Assembly: GCF_008727865.1 (NCBI RefSeq) | Contig: NZ_VTWU01000003.1 | Coordinates: 1-64,000 of the forward strand | Source of the DNA: Hymenobacter busanensis | Lineage (GTDB): Bacteria > Bacteroidota > Bacteroidia > Cytophagales > Hymenobacteraceae | Direction of reading: 5' to 3' | Length of the DNA: 64,000 nt | Shown: in pieces, positions 51,066 through 60,842 of the stretch | How positions within the stretch are numbered: the first letter of the stretch is position 1 | Layout: each line of letters begins with the position of its first letter | The notes under the pieces: generated by a model | The model's database searches: none | The model's input: only the letters and a program-made list of their open reading frames with translations | Told to the model about the DNA's origin: nothing | Position numbers and translations under genes: made by a program

Positions 51066-53054
51066 TTACACCAACTCCCTACGCGCAACGGCGGCCCGGA
51101 TGTCGGCGGGCTCGTCTTTGGGAATGGCGGCCAGCAGACGCTGGGTGTACTCGTGCTGCGGGTTGGCGTAGACCTCGGCGGCCGGGCCCTGCTCCACGAT
51201 TTGGCCCGCGTTCATCACCAGCAGCCGGTCGCTCATGAAGCGGGCTACCGACAAGTCGTGGGTGATGAAAAGGTAGGTGATGCCGAAGTCGCGCTTGAGG
51301 TCGTTGAGCAGGTTGAGCACCTGCGCCTGCACCGATACATCCAGCGCCGAGACGGATTCGTCGCAGATGATGCATTTCGGCTGCAAGGCCAAAGCGCGGG
51401 CAATGCAGATGCGCTGGCGCTGGCCGCCGCTGAACTCATGCGGGTAGCGCAGGTAGTGTTCCTCTTTCAGGCCCACGGTGCGCAGCAGCTCCAGCACGCG
51501 GTCTTTTTGCTGCCGGCCGTTGCCGCCCACGTTGTGCACGCGCATCGGCTCCAATATTGCTTCGCCCACGGTCATCATCGGGTTCAGAGCCGCGTACGGG
51601 TCCTGAAAAACCATCTGAAAATCCCGGCGACGACGACGCAGCTCCCCGGTTGGCAGCCTGGCCCAGTCATCCCCATCGAACAGAATGCTGCCCGAAGTTG
51701 GTTCCACCAGCCGCAGCAGCGTGCGGCCCAGCGTAGTCTTGCCGCAGCCCGATTCGCCCACCAACCCCACAGTTTCGCCGCGGTTGATATCGAAGCTCAC
51801 GCCATCGACGGCCCGCACGACCTCGGTAGCGCGGCCGAAGAAGCCCTTGCGGATGGGGAAGTGCACGTGCAGGTTCTGCACGCTCAGCAGCAGCTCGCCG
51901 GTGGAGGCGTGGTACGGGGCGGTGTGCGTTCCGTCTACTGGTACGTCGGCCGCAGCGGCTTCGGCGGGCGCAGCGGCTACCGGCGAGGTGGCAGCATTGG
52001 GTACGGGCTGTCCAGTTTCAAGTAGCGGGGCGGTTTCGAAGCCAATTAAAGCATCGGCCGAGTGTGGAACATCGGCATGTTCCACGGGAAACAATTTGGC
52101 GGTGTCAGGTTCGTTTTTAGGAGCAGCGCCCTTCAGGGCAGCATCTTCGTTTGCAGGACTTTGCAGCGAAACCGCCTCGGTGCTGAAAAAGCCTCCGGTG
52201 GCGTCTTCGCGCATGAAGTCGGCCACCGTGGGCAATCTTTTTTTACCAACCGACAATTTTGGGCGGCACGCCAGCAGGCCCTTCGTGTACGGGTGCTGGG
52301 GGTTGGTGAAGATGTCGAGCACGCGGCCCTGCTCCACCACTTTGCCGCGGTACATGACCAGAATGCGGTCTGCAATTTCGGCCACCACACCCAGGTCGTG
52401 GGTGATGAAGAGGACTGCCGTGTTGCGCTGCCGGCGCAAGTCGTCGATGAGCTGCAGGATGCGGGCCTGCACCGTTACGTCGAGGGCGGTGGTGGGCTCG
52501 TCGGCAATGAGGATGGCGGGCTGGCAGGCCATGGCCATGGCAATCATCACGCGCTGCTTCTGCCCGCCGCTGATTTCGTGCGGGTAGGCCTTGAAGATTT
52601 TCTCGGGCCGCGGCAGCTGGGCTTCGGTAAACAGCTCAATGGTGCGGGCCGCGGCTTCCTGCTTGCTTAGCGTGGTGTGCAGCCGCAGGGCCTCCACCAC
52701 TTGCGCCCCGCAGGTGTGCACGGGGTTCAGCGAAGTCATCGGCTCCTGAAAAATCATCGAAATTTCGTTGCCGCGCACCTTTTGCAGCTCTTTCTCCGAC
52801 AGCCGGAGCAAATCCACCTCGCCGCCCAGCGCCTCCGACTGAAACCGTGCCTCTCCCCCACTCAACTGGCCGGGCGGCATCGGAATCAGCCCCAGCAGCG
52901 CCAGCGACGTCACCGACTTGCCTGAGCCCGATTCGCCCACAATGGCCACTGTTTCGCCCGCGCTGAGCTGAAACGACACGTTTTCGACCGCGCGGGTATT
53001 GCCGCGGTGCGAAGCGAAGTCGATGGTCAGGTTGCGGACGTCTAAAAGGGCCAC
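51066..53054 (-). CDS. Fused OppD-OppF-type peptide ABC transporter ATPase
   Basis: 662 residues from the GTG at 53054. Two complete ABC domains. First: Walker [21 protein letters not shown], Walker [13 protein letters not shown]. Second: [30 protein letters not shown]. They are joined by an Ala/Pro-rich linker of about 130 residues. Opp/Dpp ATPases energise uptake of di- and oligopeptides or nickel; the permease and binding-protein genes are not nearby. The longer frame from 53171 begins over the promoter region, so I prefer GTG. The linker encodes the parS-like site at 52078-52093. Confidence 0.88.
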   Translation of the reverse strand: MALLDVRNLTIDFASHRGNTRAVENVSFQLSAGETVAIVGESGSGKSVTSLALLGLIPMPPGQLSGGEARFQSEALGGEVDLLRLSEKELQKVRGNEISMIFQEPMTSLNPVHTCGAQVVEALRLHTTLSKQEAAARTIELFTEAQLPRPEKIFKAYPHEISGGQKQRVMIAMAMACQPAILIADEPTTALDVTVQARILQLIDDLRRQRNTAVLFITHDLGVVAEIADRILVMYRGKVVEQGRVLDIFTNPQHPYTKGLLACRPKLSVGKKRLPTVADFMREDATGGFFSTEAVSLQSPANEDAALKGAAPKNEPDTAKLFPVEHADVPHSADALIGFETAPLLETGQPVPNAATSPVAAAPAEAAAADVPVDGTHTAPYHASTGELLLSVQNLHVHFPIRKGFFGRATEVVRAVDGVSFDINRGETVGLVGESGCGKTTLGRTLLRLVEPTSGSILFDGDDWARLPTGELRRRRRDFQMVFQDPYAALNPMMTVGEAILEPMRVHNVGGNGRQQKDRVLELLRTVGLKEEHYLRYPHEFSGGQRQRICIARALALQPKCIICDESVSALDVSVQAQVLNLLNDLKRDFGITYLFITHDLSVARFMSDRLLVMNAGQIVEQGPAAEVYANPQHEYTQRLLAAIPKDEPADIRAAVARRELV
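52078..52093. promoter_or_regulatory. parS-like sequence inside the ABC ATPase gene
   Basis: TGTTCCACGGGAAACA, one base different from the perfect parS at 42587-42602 (T to G in the centre). It codes for LFPVEHA-type residues in the linker between the two ABC domains, where sequence is free to vary. Could be a second, weaker ParB site. Confidence 0.5.
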
Positions 53055-53142
53055 GGATTCAGCAGGTTTAGCGGATTGCACGGATTTCGTGAACGATTGT
53101 AGGGGCACGTTGCACGCGCCCACCAGCAAAAAGGATGGTAAG

Positions 53143-53171
53143 CAAAGGTTGCGTAGCTGCAAGAACGGCAA
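53143..53171 (-). promoter_or_regulatory. Promoter for the ABC ATPase
   Basis: Minus strand: TTG (53169-53171), 18 bases, AACCTTTG (53143-53150; one mismatch from TAnnTTTG). It covers the upstream ATG at 53171, which argues for a start farther downstream. Confidence 0.5.
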
Positions 53172-53188
53172 CGTTCCGCGTAAAAATT

Positions 53189-53220
53189 CAACAGCCCGCG
53201 GTTTCGGCCGCGGGCTGTTG
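53189..53220 (-). terminator. Terminator of lspA
   Basis: CAACAGCCCGCGG / CCGCGGGCTGTTG stem (13 bp, 6-base loop), 39 bases past the lspA stop; a U-rich stretch (TTGAATTTTTA) follows on the transcript. Confidence 0.85.
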
Positions 53221-53258
53221 GAATCCAGAGCTTTTAAAAAGTGGCTAATAGCAGCTCC

Positions 53259-53909
53259 TTAAGCCACCTCAGCCGCTTCGGCATCGGGCCGGTGCTGGCT
53301 AGGCTCGGGCTGGTGCACGTGTTTCCGCTCCTCGTGGTGCTGGAAAAACTTGCTCTGGTTGATCAGAATGAAGACTACGCCGAGGAAAATGGCAGCATCA
53401 GCCACGTTGAAAATCGGCCAGAGCGAGACGTGCATGTTGCCAATCAGCGGCCACGAGGCGGGCAGGAAGCCTTCGTAGAGGTCGAGGTAGAACATGTCGA
53501 TAACCTGGCCGTGGAACCAGGGCGTGGGCGCACCGAAGGGGGCGTTGTCGTAGATCTTGCCGTAGCCGATGGAGTCGATCAGGTTGCCGATGGCGCCGCC
53601 CAAAATGGCTCCAACGCACCAAATAAGGCCTTTCGGGGCACCGCTTTTCCACAGGCGGTAGATATAGTAGGCAATACCCGACACGGCAATCAGGCGGAAC
53701 GTGGTCAGCAGGATCTTGCCGTAGGGCGGCGGCAGCTCCACGCCGAAGGCCATGCCGGGGTTCAGCGTGTAGTGCAGCTTAAACCAGTCGCCGAGGAGCG
53801 GGATTTCGCCCGGCATGCCCGGTTGCATGTAGGTGTGCACGGCCCATTTCACCATTTGGTCGATGACGATGACCAACAATGCGAGCAGGTAGTATTTCCA
53901 ATACTTCAT
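53259..53909 (-). CDS. lspA: Lipoprotein signal peptidase (signal peptidase II)
   Basis: 216 residues, four transmembrane helices. Cleaves lipoprotein signal peptides before the lipidated Cys, serving the many lipoproteins in this window. Catalytic aspartates are in GNLIDSIGYG and FNVADAAIFLG, and the conserved LLALLVIVIDQMVKWAVH opens the protein. The C-terminal tail (FFQHHEERKHVHQPEPSQHRP...) is His- and Glu-rich and longer than in the usual ~165-residue enzymes. Confidence 0.94.
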   Translation of the reverse strand: MKYWKYYLLALLVIVIDQMVKWAVHTYMQPGMPGEIPLLGDWFKLHYTLNPGMAFGVELPPPYGKILLTTFRLIAVSGIAYYIYRLWKSGAPKGLIWCVGAILGGAIGNLIDSIGYGKIYDNAPFGAPTPWFHGQVIDMFYLDLYEGFLPASWPLIGNMHVSLWPIFNVADAAIFLGVVFILINQSKFFQHHEERKHVHQPEPSQHRPDAEAAEVA

Positions 53910-54068
53910 GGTGAGGCTGATGTGGCTGCTTTCTGGAATTGCACTGTGAATGGCACAACATCACACTCCAATTACATACTCGGCAGCATAAAATTCCGCT
54001 GAGCTTTGTGCTGATGGAATCGGCCGGGCGGGGCCGGAAATGAGGATTTTGAACTGTTTCAGACTACG

Positions 54069-54126
54069 CCGGCGCAATTATATGCGCCGGTGTGCCGGGC
54101 GGCGAAATTACGTCGCCGCCCGGCAC
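54069..54126 (-). terminator. Double hairpin after ileS
   Basis: Two stems: CCGGCGCA/TGCGCCGG (54069-54090) and GTGCCGGGCGGCGA/TCGCCGCCCGGCAC (54092-54126). Together they lie 8 bases past the ileS stop. Both lack a U-tract. Confidence 0.7.
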
Positions 54127-54133
54127 CTGTGGC

Positions 54134-57100
54134 TCAGCTTTTTACGACTTCCAGGCGAACGGGCACCTTGTACTCGTCGAATTCCAGCTCGGCGCCGTCG
54201 CTCAGGCCATTGGCCAGATCAAGCGACAGGGCCTGCGTTTCGGTGCGGATGTAGTCGCCGTAATTCTCCACGGCCTGCACCAGCTCGGGCTGGTCGGCGC
54301 CGAGGGTGACGCGGATTTTGTCCTGCACTTCCAGGCCCGAATCCTTGCGCAGGTTCTGCAGGCGGTTCACCAGCTCGCGGGCCACACCCTCGTGGCGCAG
54401 CTCGTCGGTGAGGGTCACGTCGAGGGCCACAGTGAGCGGGCCGTCGGTGGCCACCAGCCAGCCGGGCAGGTCCTCGGTGCGGATTTCTACGTCGTCGGGC
54501 GAGAGCGTTACCGACTGACCTTCAACTTCTACCGCCAGCTGACCGGCTTTTTCGAGTTGGCTGATTTCCTCCGGCGTCATCTGCTGAATGCGGGCGGCCA
54601 CAGCCTTCAGGCGCGGGCCGAACTGCTGACCGAGGCGCTTGAAGTTGGGCTTCACCGACTTCACCAGCACCCCGCTGGTGTCGTCGAGGAACTCCACGTG
54701 CTTCACGTTCACCTCGGCGCAGATCAGGTCTTCCACCTTGCCGACCTGCTCCCGCGTCGTCTCCGTCAGCACCGGCACCAGGATGCGCTGCAGGGGCTGG
54801 CGCACCTTCAGCACCGACTTCTTCCGCAGCGAGTGGGTGAGCGAGCTGATGCGCTGGGCCAGCTCCATGCGCTCCTCCAGGGCCTTGTCGATGAGGTTTG
54901 CATCGGCCTGCACCAGCTCCGTGAGGTGTACCGATTCGTAGCGCAGGGGCGTGTTTTTCTGCACGGCCTCGTCGCGCACGGCGTCGGTCATGTTCTTGTA
55001 GAGCCACTCTCCGAAGAAGGGCGCGATGGGCGACATCAGCTGGGCCACCACCACGAGGCACTCCTGGAGCGTCTCGAACGCGGCTTTTTTGTCGGCCGTC
55101 AGCTCGCCTTTCCAGAAACGGCGGCGCGAGAGGCGCACGTACCAGTTGGAGAGTTGGTCGGTGACGAAATCCTGGATGGCGCGGGCGGCTTTCGTGGGGT
55201 CGTAGTTGTCGAAATGGCCCTGCACTTCAAGGATGAGCGACTGCAGCTTTGAGAGAATCCAGCGGTCCAGCTCCGACAGCTCGGCCACGGGCACGCGGTC
55301 GAATTCGCGGGCCTGAAACTCGTCGAGGTTAGCGTAGAGGGCGTAGAACGAGTAGGTGTTGAACAGCGTGCCGAAGAAGCGGCGCTGCACCTCCGTGATA
55401 CCGGCGAGGTCAAACTTGAGGTTGTCCCAGGGCTGGGCGTTGGCAATCATGTACCAGCGCGTGGCGTCGGGGCCGTACTGGTCGATGGTCTTGAACGGGT
55501 CGATGGCGTTGCCGAGGCGCTTCGACATCTTGTTGCCGTTCTTATCGAGCACCAGGCCGTTGGCAATGACGTTCTTGAACGCCACCGAATCCTCCAGCAT
55601 CACACCCAGCGCGTGCAGAGTGAAGAACCAGCCGCGGGTTTGGTCAACGCCTTCGGCGATGAAATCGGCCGGGAAATTCTTCTCGAACTGCTCTTTGTTT
55701 TCGAGCGGGTAGTGCCACTGCGCGTAGGGCATGGCGCCCGAGTCGAACCACACGTCGATGAGGTCCGTCTCGCGGTACATGGGCTGGCCGCTGGGCGAAA
55801 CGAGGAAAATATCGTCCACGTAGGGCCGGTGCAGGTCGGTCATTTCCCCGGTTTTGATGGGGTTATGCGTCATCACCTCGGCGGCCACGGCCTTGTCGAT
55901 TTCGGCGCTCAGCTCGGCGATGGAGCCGATGCACAGCTCCTCCGAGCCGTCCTGGGTGCGCCAGATGGGCAGCGGGGTGCCCCAGTAGCGCGAGCGGCTC
56001 AGGTTCCAGTCGACCAGGTTTTCCAGCCAGTTGCCGAAGCGCCCGGTGCCGGTGCTTTCGGGCTTCCAGTTGATGGTTTTGTTGAGCTCGATGAGGCGGT
56101 CCTTCACGGCCGTGGTCTTGATAAACCACGAGTCGAGCGGGTAGTAAAGCACGGGCTTATCCGTCCGCCAGCAGTGCGGGTAGGTGTGCTCGTACTTCTC
56201 CACCTTGAAGGCCCGGCCGCGCTCCTTGAGCCGCACGCTGATGTCCACATCGAGGGTGCGGTAGTCGGCGGCCGATTCGTCGTGGCCGTCGTAGTTTTTC
56301 ACCCAGCGCCCGCCGAATTCGCCCATCTGCGCCACGTAGCGCCCGGTGCGGTCCACGATGGGGCCGAGCTTGCCCTGGTCGTCGCTGACCAGCAGGGCCG
56401 GCACGTCGTTTTGCTGGGCTACCCGGAAGTCGTCCGCGCCGAAGGTCGGCGAGATGTGCACGATGCCGGTGCCGTCTTCGGTGGTCACGAAGTCACCCAC
56501 GATGACGCGGAAGGCCCGCTCCTCCCCTTCGAAGGCCGGGAAACCAGCCTGCTGGTTGAACAGTCGCTCGTACTTGATGCCGGCCATCTCAGCGCCGCTG
56601 AACTCACCCAGCTGCCGCCAGGGCAGCACTTTGTCGCCGGCTTTGTAGCCGTCAAGCTCGGCCTGCGCGCCCTTCTCGGTGAAGTGGCGGCTCACCAGGT
56701 CCTTGGCCAGCACCACCACCTGCGGCTCGTAGGTGTAGGGGTTGAAGGTCCGCACGACGGCGTAGCGGATGTTCTTTCCTACGGCCAGACCGGTGTTGGC
56801 CGGCAGGGTCCAGGGCGTGGTCGTCCAGGCCATGATGAACACGGGCAGGCCGTCGGCCAGGGCAAACAGCTTGTCTGACTGCTCATCCCGCTTCACCTCG
56901 AACTCGGCCACGATGGTCGTGTCCTTCACGTCCTTGTAGGTGCCGGGCTGGTTGAGCTCGTGCGAGGACAAGCCGGTGCCGGCGGCCGGGGAATACGGCT
57001 GGATGGTGTAGCCCTTGTAGAGCAGGCCCTTGTCGTAGAGCTTCTTGAGCAGGGCCCAGCAGCTTTCGATGTACGCCGGCTCGAAGGTGATGTAGGGGTC

Positions 57101-57538
57101 CGAGAGGTCCACCCAGTAGCCCATCTTCTCGGTCAGCTTGTCCCACTGGTGCTTGAAGCGCATCACCGTTTCGCGGCAGCGCTGGTTGTACTCCTCGACG
57201 CTGATTTTCTTGCCGATGTCCTCCTTGGTGATGCCCAGCTCCTTTTCCACCTGCAGCTCGATGGGCAGGCCGTGGGTGTCCCAGCCGCCTTTGCGGTGCA
57301 CCTGCTTGCCGTTGAGTGTCTGGTAACGGCAGAAAATATCCTTCACCGTCCGGGCCATCACGTGGTGAATGCCGGGGGCGCCGTTGGCCGAGGGCGGGCC
57401 TTCGTAGAACACGAAGGTTTCCTTCCCCTCGCGGGTGGTCACGCTTTTCTCGAAAATGCCGTTCTGCTTCCACCATTCGAGGATGTCGGAGCCGACTTTG
57501 GCGTAGTCGAAGGGCTGTTTGTATTCGGGGTATTTCAT
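54134..57538 (-). CDS. ileS: Isoleucyl-tRNA synthetase
   Basis: 1134 residues, the long class-Ia form. HIGH-type loop GAPGIHHVMARTVKD, KMSKRLGNAID as KMSKS loop, editing (CP1) domain with GTGIVHISPTFGADDF, and a long C-terminal anticodon-binding region with ESTGTGRFGNWLENLVDWNLSRSRYWGTPLP in the catalytic core. The RFGNWLENLVDWNLSRSRYWG motif is typical of IleRS. ATG at 57538 gives MKYPEYKQPFDYAKVG, as in other Bacteroidota. Confidence 0.97.
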   Translation of the reverse strand: MKYPEYKQPFDYAKVGSDILEWWKQNGIFEKSVTTREGKETFVFYEGPPSANGAPGIHHVMARTVKDIFCRYQTLNGKQVHRKGGWDTHGLPIELQVEKELGITKEDIGKKISVEEYNQRCRETVMRFKHQWDKLTEKMGYWVDLSDPYITFEPAYIESCWALLKKLYDKGLLYKGYTIQPYSPAAGTGLSSHELNQPGTYKDVKDTTIVAEFEVKRDEQSDKLFALADGLPVFIMAWTTTPWTLPANTGLAVGKNIRYAVVRTFNPYTYEPQVVVLAKDLVSRHFTEKGAQAELDGYKAGDKVLPWRQLGEFSGAEMAGIKYERLFNQQAGFPAFEGEERAFRVIVGDFVTTEDGTGIVHISPTFGADDFRVAQQNDVPALLVSDDQGKLGPIVDRTGRYVAQMGEFGGRWVKNYDGHDESAADYRTLDVDISVRLKERGRAFKVEKYEHTYPHCWRTDKPVLYYPLDSWFIKTTAVKDRLIELNKTINWKPESTGTGRFGNWLENLVDWNLSRSRYWGTPLPIWRTQDGSEELCIGSIAELSAEIDKAVAAEVMTHNPIKTGEMTDLHRPYVDDIFLVSPSGQPMYRETDLIDVWFDSGAMPYAQWHYPLENKEQFEKNFPADFIAEGVDQTRGWFFTLHALGVMLEDSVAFKNVIANGLVLDKNGNKMSKRLGNAIDPFKTIDQYGPDATRWYMIANAQPWDNLKFDLAGITEVQRRFFGTLFNTYSFYALYANLDEFQAREFDRVPVAELSELDRWILSKLQSLILEVQGHFDNYDPTKAARAIQDFVTDQLSNWYVRLSRRRFWKGELTADKKAAFETLQECLVVVAQLMSPIAPFFGEWLYKNMTDAVRDEAVQKNTPLRYESVHLTELVQADANLIDKALEERMELAQRISSLTHSLRKKSVLKVRQPLQRILVPVLTETTREQVGKVEDLICAEVNVKHVEFLDDTSGVLVKSVKPNFKRLGQQFGPRLKAVAARIQQMTPEEISQLEKAGQLAVEVEGQSVTLSPDDVEIRTEDLPGWLVATDGPLTVALDVTLTDELRHEGVARELVNRLQNLRKDSGLEVQDKIRVTLGADQPELVQAVENYGDYIRTETQALSLDLANGLSDGAELEFDEYKVPVRLEVVKS

Positions 57539-57684
57539 CGGGAATTGGGGCCTGACTTCCTGGCTTGTCTATAGTTGCGTATGCAAAAATCGGCTCGTGC
57601 AGGCGGCCGCGGTTGGCTCGGAAAGTCGGTTATCGAAAGCAAACAAAAATGGCGGCAAAAACGCTCAGACGCAGGTGTTAAGGG

Positions 57685-60156
57685 TTAACTCAACTCGTTG
57701 GTGGGCGGCAGCTGAGCGGCGGGCAAGGAAGCGCCCGGCTTCACCTGAATGCGGTTCAGGTTCAGCTCGAGGTCGTCGTCTTCCTCGTGGTACTGCTCGT
57801 CGTAGTGCTGTATCAGGGCGCTGTCGATGGTTTCGTCCTTGCCGTGCTCGAAGGTGACGAGCAGGGCCGGCAGCAGAATCAGGTTCGAGAAGTTGGTAAT
57901 CAGCAGCGACGCCGACATGAGCAGACCCAGCGCCTTGGTGCCGCCGAATTCGGAGAAGGCGAAGATGCTGAAGCCCACGAACAGCACGATGCTGGTGTAA
58001 ATCATGCTGGTGCCGGCTTCCGAAAGCGTGGTCGATATAGCGGCCTTCACGCGGCGGCCGTTGGCGGCCATTTCCTGCCGGAACTTAGCCAGCAGGTGAA
58101 TGGAGTTGTCCCCATCAATGCCCAGCGCAATGCAGAAAATCAGGGCCGTGGCGGGCTTCAGGGCAATGCCGAAGAAGCCCATGATGCCGGCCGTGAGCAG
58201 CAAGGTCACGAAGTTCGGCAGCAGGGTGAAGAACACCGAGCGAATGGAGCGGAACAGAATCAACACGATCAGGCCGACCAGTGCAAAGGCCAGCACCAGG
58301 CTTTCCTTCAAGGTGCCGATGACGTACTCGTTGCCCTTGGTGAAGAGGATGGTGGTACCGGTCATTTTCACCTCCATGCCCGTGCCGGTGAAGATTTCAT
58401 TGATCTGCGGCTGGATTTTGGTGATGAGCAGGGTATCGAGGTTGCGCGAGCCGATGTCGGCAATCTTGAGCGAAATGCGGGCTTTCTGACCGGTAGAGTC
58501 GGTGAAGGAGCGCAACAGCTTGCTGTCCATGCTGGCCGATTTGCCTTGCGCGCTTTGCGAGCGGGCCAGATAGCTCAGAATGAAGTTGCGCTCGGAGTTA
58601 TCGGGCAGGCGGTAGTAGCTCGGGTCGCCGTTGTAGAAGGTCTGGGTGGCCGCTTTCAGGAACGTGACGATGCTGATGGGCGAGGTGAGGACCGGCTGGG
58701 TGCGCAGGTAGTTTTCCAGCCGGTCGATGCGCTCCAGGTTCTTAAGCTTGAGAATACCGCGCTTCTTGCCCGTGTCTACCACGATTTCCAGCGGCATTAC
58801 CCCGTTGAAGTGCTCCTCAAAGAACTTCAGGTCAGAATTGACGGAGGAATTTTTGGGCAGATCATCGACCATGTACGACACCGATTGCAGCTTGCTGGCC
58901 CCCAGCGCGCCTAGGGCGCAGAGCACCAGCGCAATGCCGTAGACCGTGCCGCGGCGCTCCAGCACGAGGTAGTCGAAGAACTCCAGCAACTTGGTTAGCG
59001 GCTTGGCGTCGAGGTGCTCCAGTTGCTTGGGCGTGGGCGGCGGCAGGTAGGTGAAGACTATCGGGACGAGGATAATCGAGATGAAAAACGCCGCGAAAAT
59101 GCTGATGGTGGCCACCCAGCCGAACTGGTAGAGAATGGCAATGTTGGTGAAACAGAACACGAAGAAGCCAATGGCCGTCGAGGTGTTGTTCATCAGGGTT
59201 ACCAGCCCGATTTTGCGCACCACCCGCACCATGGCCAGCACCTGGTTGCCCGAAATGCGGTAATCATAGTGGTAGCGGGAGAGCAGGTAGGTACAGTTCG
59301 GAATGCCGATAACGATGAGAATACTCGGAATCAGGCCCGTAAGCAGGGTGATTTTGTAGCCCAGCAGCACGATGGTGCCCACGCACCAGATGACGGCCAC
59401 GCCCACAATGAGCAGCGGAAATACCACCGCCGACCACGTGCGGAAAAACACCAGCAGCGTGACGCTGGTCACCAGGGCGGCCAGCATCAGGAAGAATTTC
59501 ATTTCGCCCGCCACCTTGGTTGTCATGGTAGAGCGCACGTAGGGCAGGCCGGCGTAGTGCAGGCGGATGTTGGTTTTCTTGGTAAACCGCTCGGCGTGGC
59601 CCAGCACTTCCTTCATCACGGCCTGCCGCTTCGAGGAATTCAGGTACTTCGGGTCCATGGTGAGGGCCAGCAGCGTGGCCCCGGTGGTGGGGCTGATGAG
59701 CTGGCCCTTGTAGAACTCCTGCCGGTTCACGATGCGCATGAGCGAATCGAGTTCCTGCTGGGTTTGCGGAAAGGTGTGGAAGATGGGCGCGGTGGCAAAG
59801 CGCTGGTTGGCGGTGTCCTTGGTGAGCTGGATGAGCTTGGTAACCGACAGCACCCCGCTCACGCCTTCCACCTTGCTCAGGGTATCGGTAAGCAGGCGCA
59901 GCTCGTTGAAGTTGCCGAGCTTGTAGACCGAGCTGTCCTGCAGGCCGAGCACGAGCACGTTGCCGTCTTCGCCGAAGGTCTTTTTGAACTGCTGGAAGTA
60001 CACCATGTCCGGGTCGTCGGGCGACACCACCTGGGCAAAATCGTAGGTCATTTCCACGTCCTTGGCCTTCCAGGCCATAAACGCGGTGATGATGGCCAAG
60101 AGCCCAACGAGCAGGCGGCGGTTTTTGATAATCAGCAGGGCGAGCTTACTCCACAT
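57685..60156 (-). CDS. RND/MMPL-family transporter (sterol-sensing-domain-like)
   Basis: 823 residues, twelve helices in two halves with large periplasmic loops after TM1 and TM7. N-terminus MWSKLALLIIKNRRLLVG; VSPDDPDMVYFQQFKKTFGEDGNVLVLGL is the first loop. Repeated helix clusters contain ILIVIGIPNCTYLLSRYHYD and IFCIALGIDGDNSIHLLAKFR (the RND proton-relay region). Family members move lipids, hopanoids or heavy metals; substrate unknown. Acidic C-terminus (QYHEEDDDLELN). ATG at 60156 follows a perfect promoter box. Confidence 0.88.
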   Translation of the reverse strand: MWSKLALLIIKNRRLLVGLLAIITAFMAWKAKDVEMTYDFAQVVSPDDPDMVYFQQFKKTFGEDGNVLVLGLQDSSVYKLGNFNELRLLTDTLSKVEGVSGVLSVTKLIQLTKDTANQRFATAPIFHTFPQTQQELDSLMRIVNRQEFYKGQLISPTTGATLLALTMDPKYLNSSKRQAVMKEVLGHAERFTKKTNIRLHYAGLPYVRSTMTTKVAGEMKFFLMLAALVTSVTLLVFFRTWSAVVFPLLIVGVAVIWCVGTIVLLGYKITLLTGLIPSILIVIGIPNCTYLLSRYHYDYRISGNQVLAMVRVVRKIGLVTLMNNTSTAIGFFVFCFTNIAILYQFGWVATISIFAAFFISIILVPIVFTYLPPPTPKQLEHLDAKPLTKLLEFFDYLVLERRGTVYGIALVLCALGALGASKLQSVSYMVDDLPKNSSVNSDLKFFEEHFNGVMPLEIVVDTGKKRGILKLKNLERIDRLENYLRTQPVLTSPISIVTFLKAATQTFYNGDPSYYRLPDNSERNFILSYLARSQSAQGKSASMDSKLLRSFTDSTGQKARISLKIADIGSRNLDTLLITKIQPQINEIFTGTGMEVKMTGTTILFTKGNEYVIGTLKESLVLAFALVGLIVLILFRSIRSVFFTLLPNFVTLLLTAGIMGFFGIALKPATALIFCIALGIDGDNSIHLLAKFRQEMAANGRRVKAAISTTLSEAGTSMIYTSIVLFVGFSIFAFSEFGGTKALGLLMSASLLITNFSNLILLPALLVTFEHGKDETIDSALIQHYDEQYHEEDDDLELNLNRIQVKPGASLPAAQLPPTNELS

Positions 60157-60179
60157 CGGCAACAGCAGGAAAATTGGGG

Positions 60180-60187
60180 CAAAGGTA
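60180..60187 (-). promoter_or_regulatory. -7 box for the RND transporter
   Basis: TACCTTTG on the minus strand, perfect TAnnTTTG, 23 bases before the ATG. Confidence 0.65.
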
Positions 60188-60353
60188 CACAATGGCCTGT
60201 GCGCTATTTTTTCGGGCTTATTGTACCGAAGCAGGAATTTTCAGTAATAGAACAAGTATCTGTAACTCAATATGTTGAAGTCTCCGTATAAGCCGTAGTT
60301 TTCGCCGCCAGCCGATGCAACCCACCGTATGCCGAGGCTGCTCTTCGTTTCAG

Positions 60354-60758
60354 ATGACCCTCTACTATTCCCCGGATGCTTCGTTGAGCTACAACGCAGC
60401 GGCCGACACCCTGCATTTGAGCTTCAACGCTACCCGGCTGGATTTGTCGTTTGGCATTGCCTACCAGCACGCGCTGGAAGAAATGCTGAAGCAGAACGTG
60501 GGCAAGCTGCTGCTCGACCTGAAGCGCAACGCGCCCTCCGACGAAAACCAGGAAGAGCTGCTGCTCGAGCCGCTCACCCGCTGCCTGGTGCAGCCGCTGG
60601 CCCGGCCCATGTTTATAGCGGCGGTGCTCACCGAAGGCCAGTACCAGTACCAGATCAGCAACTGCCCGGCCAGCGGTACCACGTTCGTGCCCGGCCAGGT
60701 CGAGTTCAACTACTTTACCTCCCGCCGCGAAGCCACTGCCTGGCTCAGCGGGCAGTAG
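60354..60758 (+). CDS. Hypothetical small protein (STAS/SpoIIAA-like impression)
   Basis: 134 residues from the ATG at 60354: MTLYYSPDASLSYNAAADTL, then alternating beta/helix segments (LSFGIAYQHALEEMLKQ; VGKLLLDLKRNAPS; EELLLEPLTRCLVQPLARPMFIAAVL). The pattern, with LLLDLKRN followed by LVQPL-type helices, recalls STAS-related (SpoIIAA-like) proteins common in Hymenobacter; I cannot confirm it. Followed by a classic terminator. Confidence 0.6.
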   Translation: MTLYYSPDASLSYNAAADTLHLSFNATRLDLSFGIAYQHALEEMLKQNVGKLLLDLKRNAPSDENQEELLLEPLTRCLVQPLARPMFIAAVLTEGQYQYQISNCPASGTTFVPGQVEFNYFTSRREATAWLSGQ

Positions 60759-60806
60759 CTGCCCGCCGCGAAATACTTTTGACGTGCCCTGATGCGTTGA
60801 GCTTGG

Positions 60807-60832
60807 CAAGCACTATATAGTGCTTGTTTTTT
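60807..60832 (+). terminator. Rho-independent terminator
   Basis: Perfect 20-bp palindrome CAAGCACTATATAGTGCTTG followed immediately by TTTTTT. It ends the 60354-60758 gene and lies only 11 bases before the start of the next gene. Confidence 0.9.
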
Positions 60833-60842
60833 GCTCGGCATC

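Noticed and set aside
53055-53171. ATG start at 53171 for the ABC ATPase, with a lipobox-like LLVGAC
   Set aside because: A cytosolic ATPase should not be a lipoprotein, and the -33/-7 elements at 53143-53171 overlap that start.
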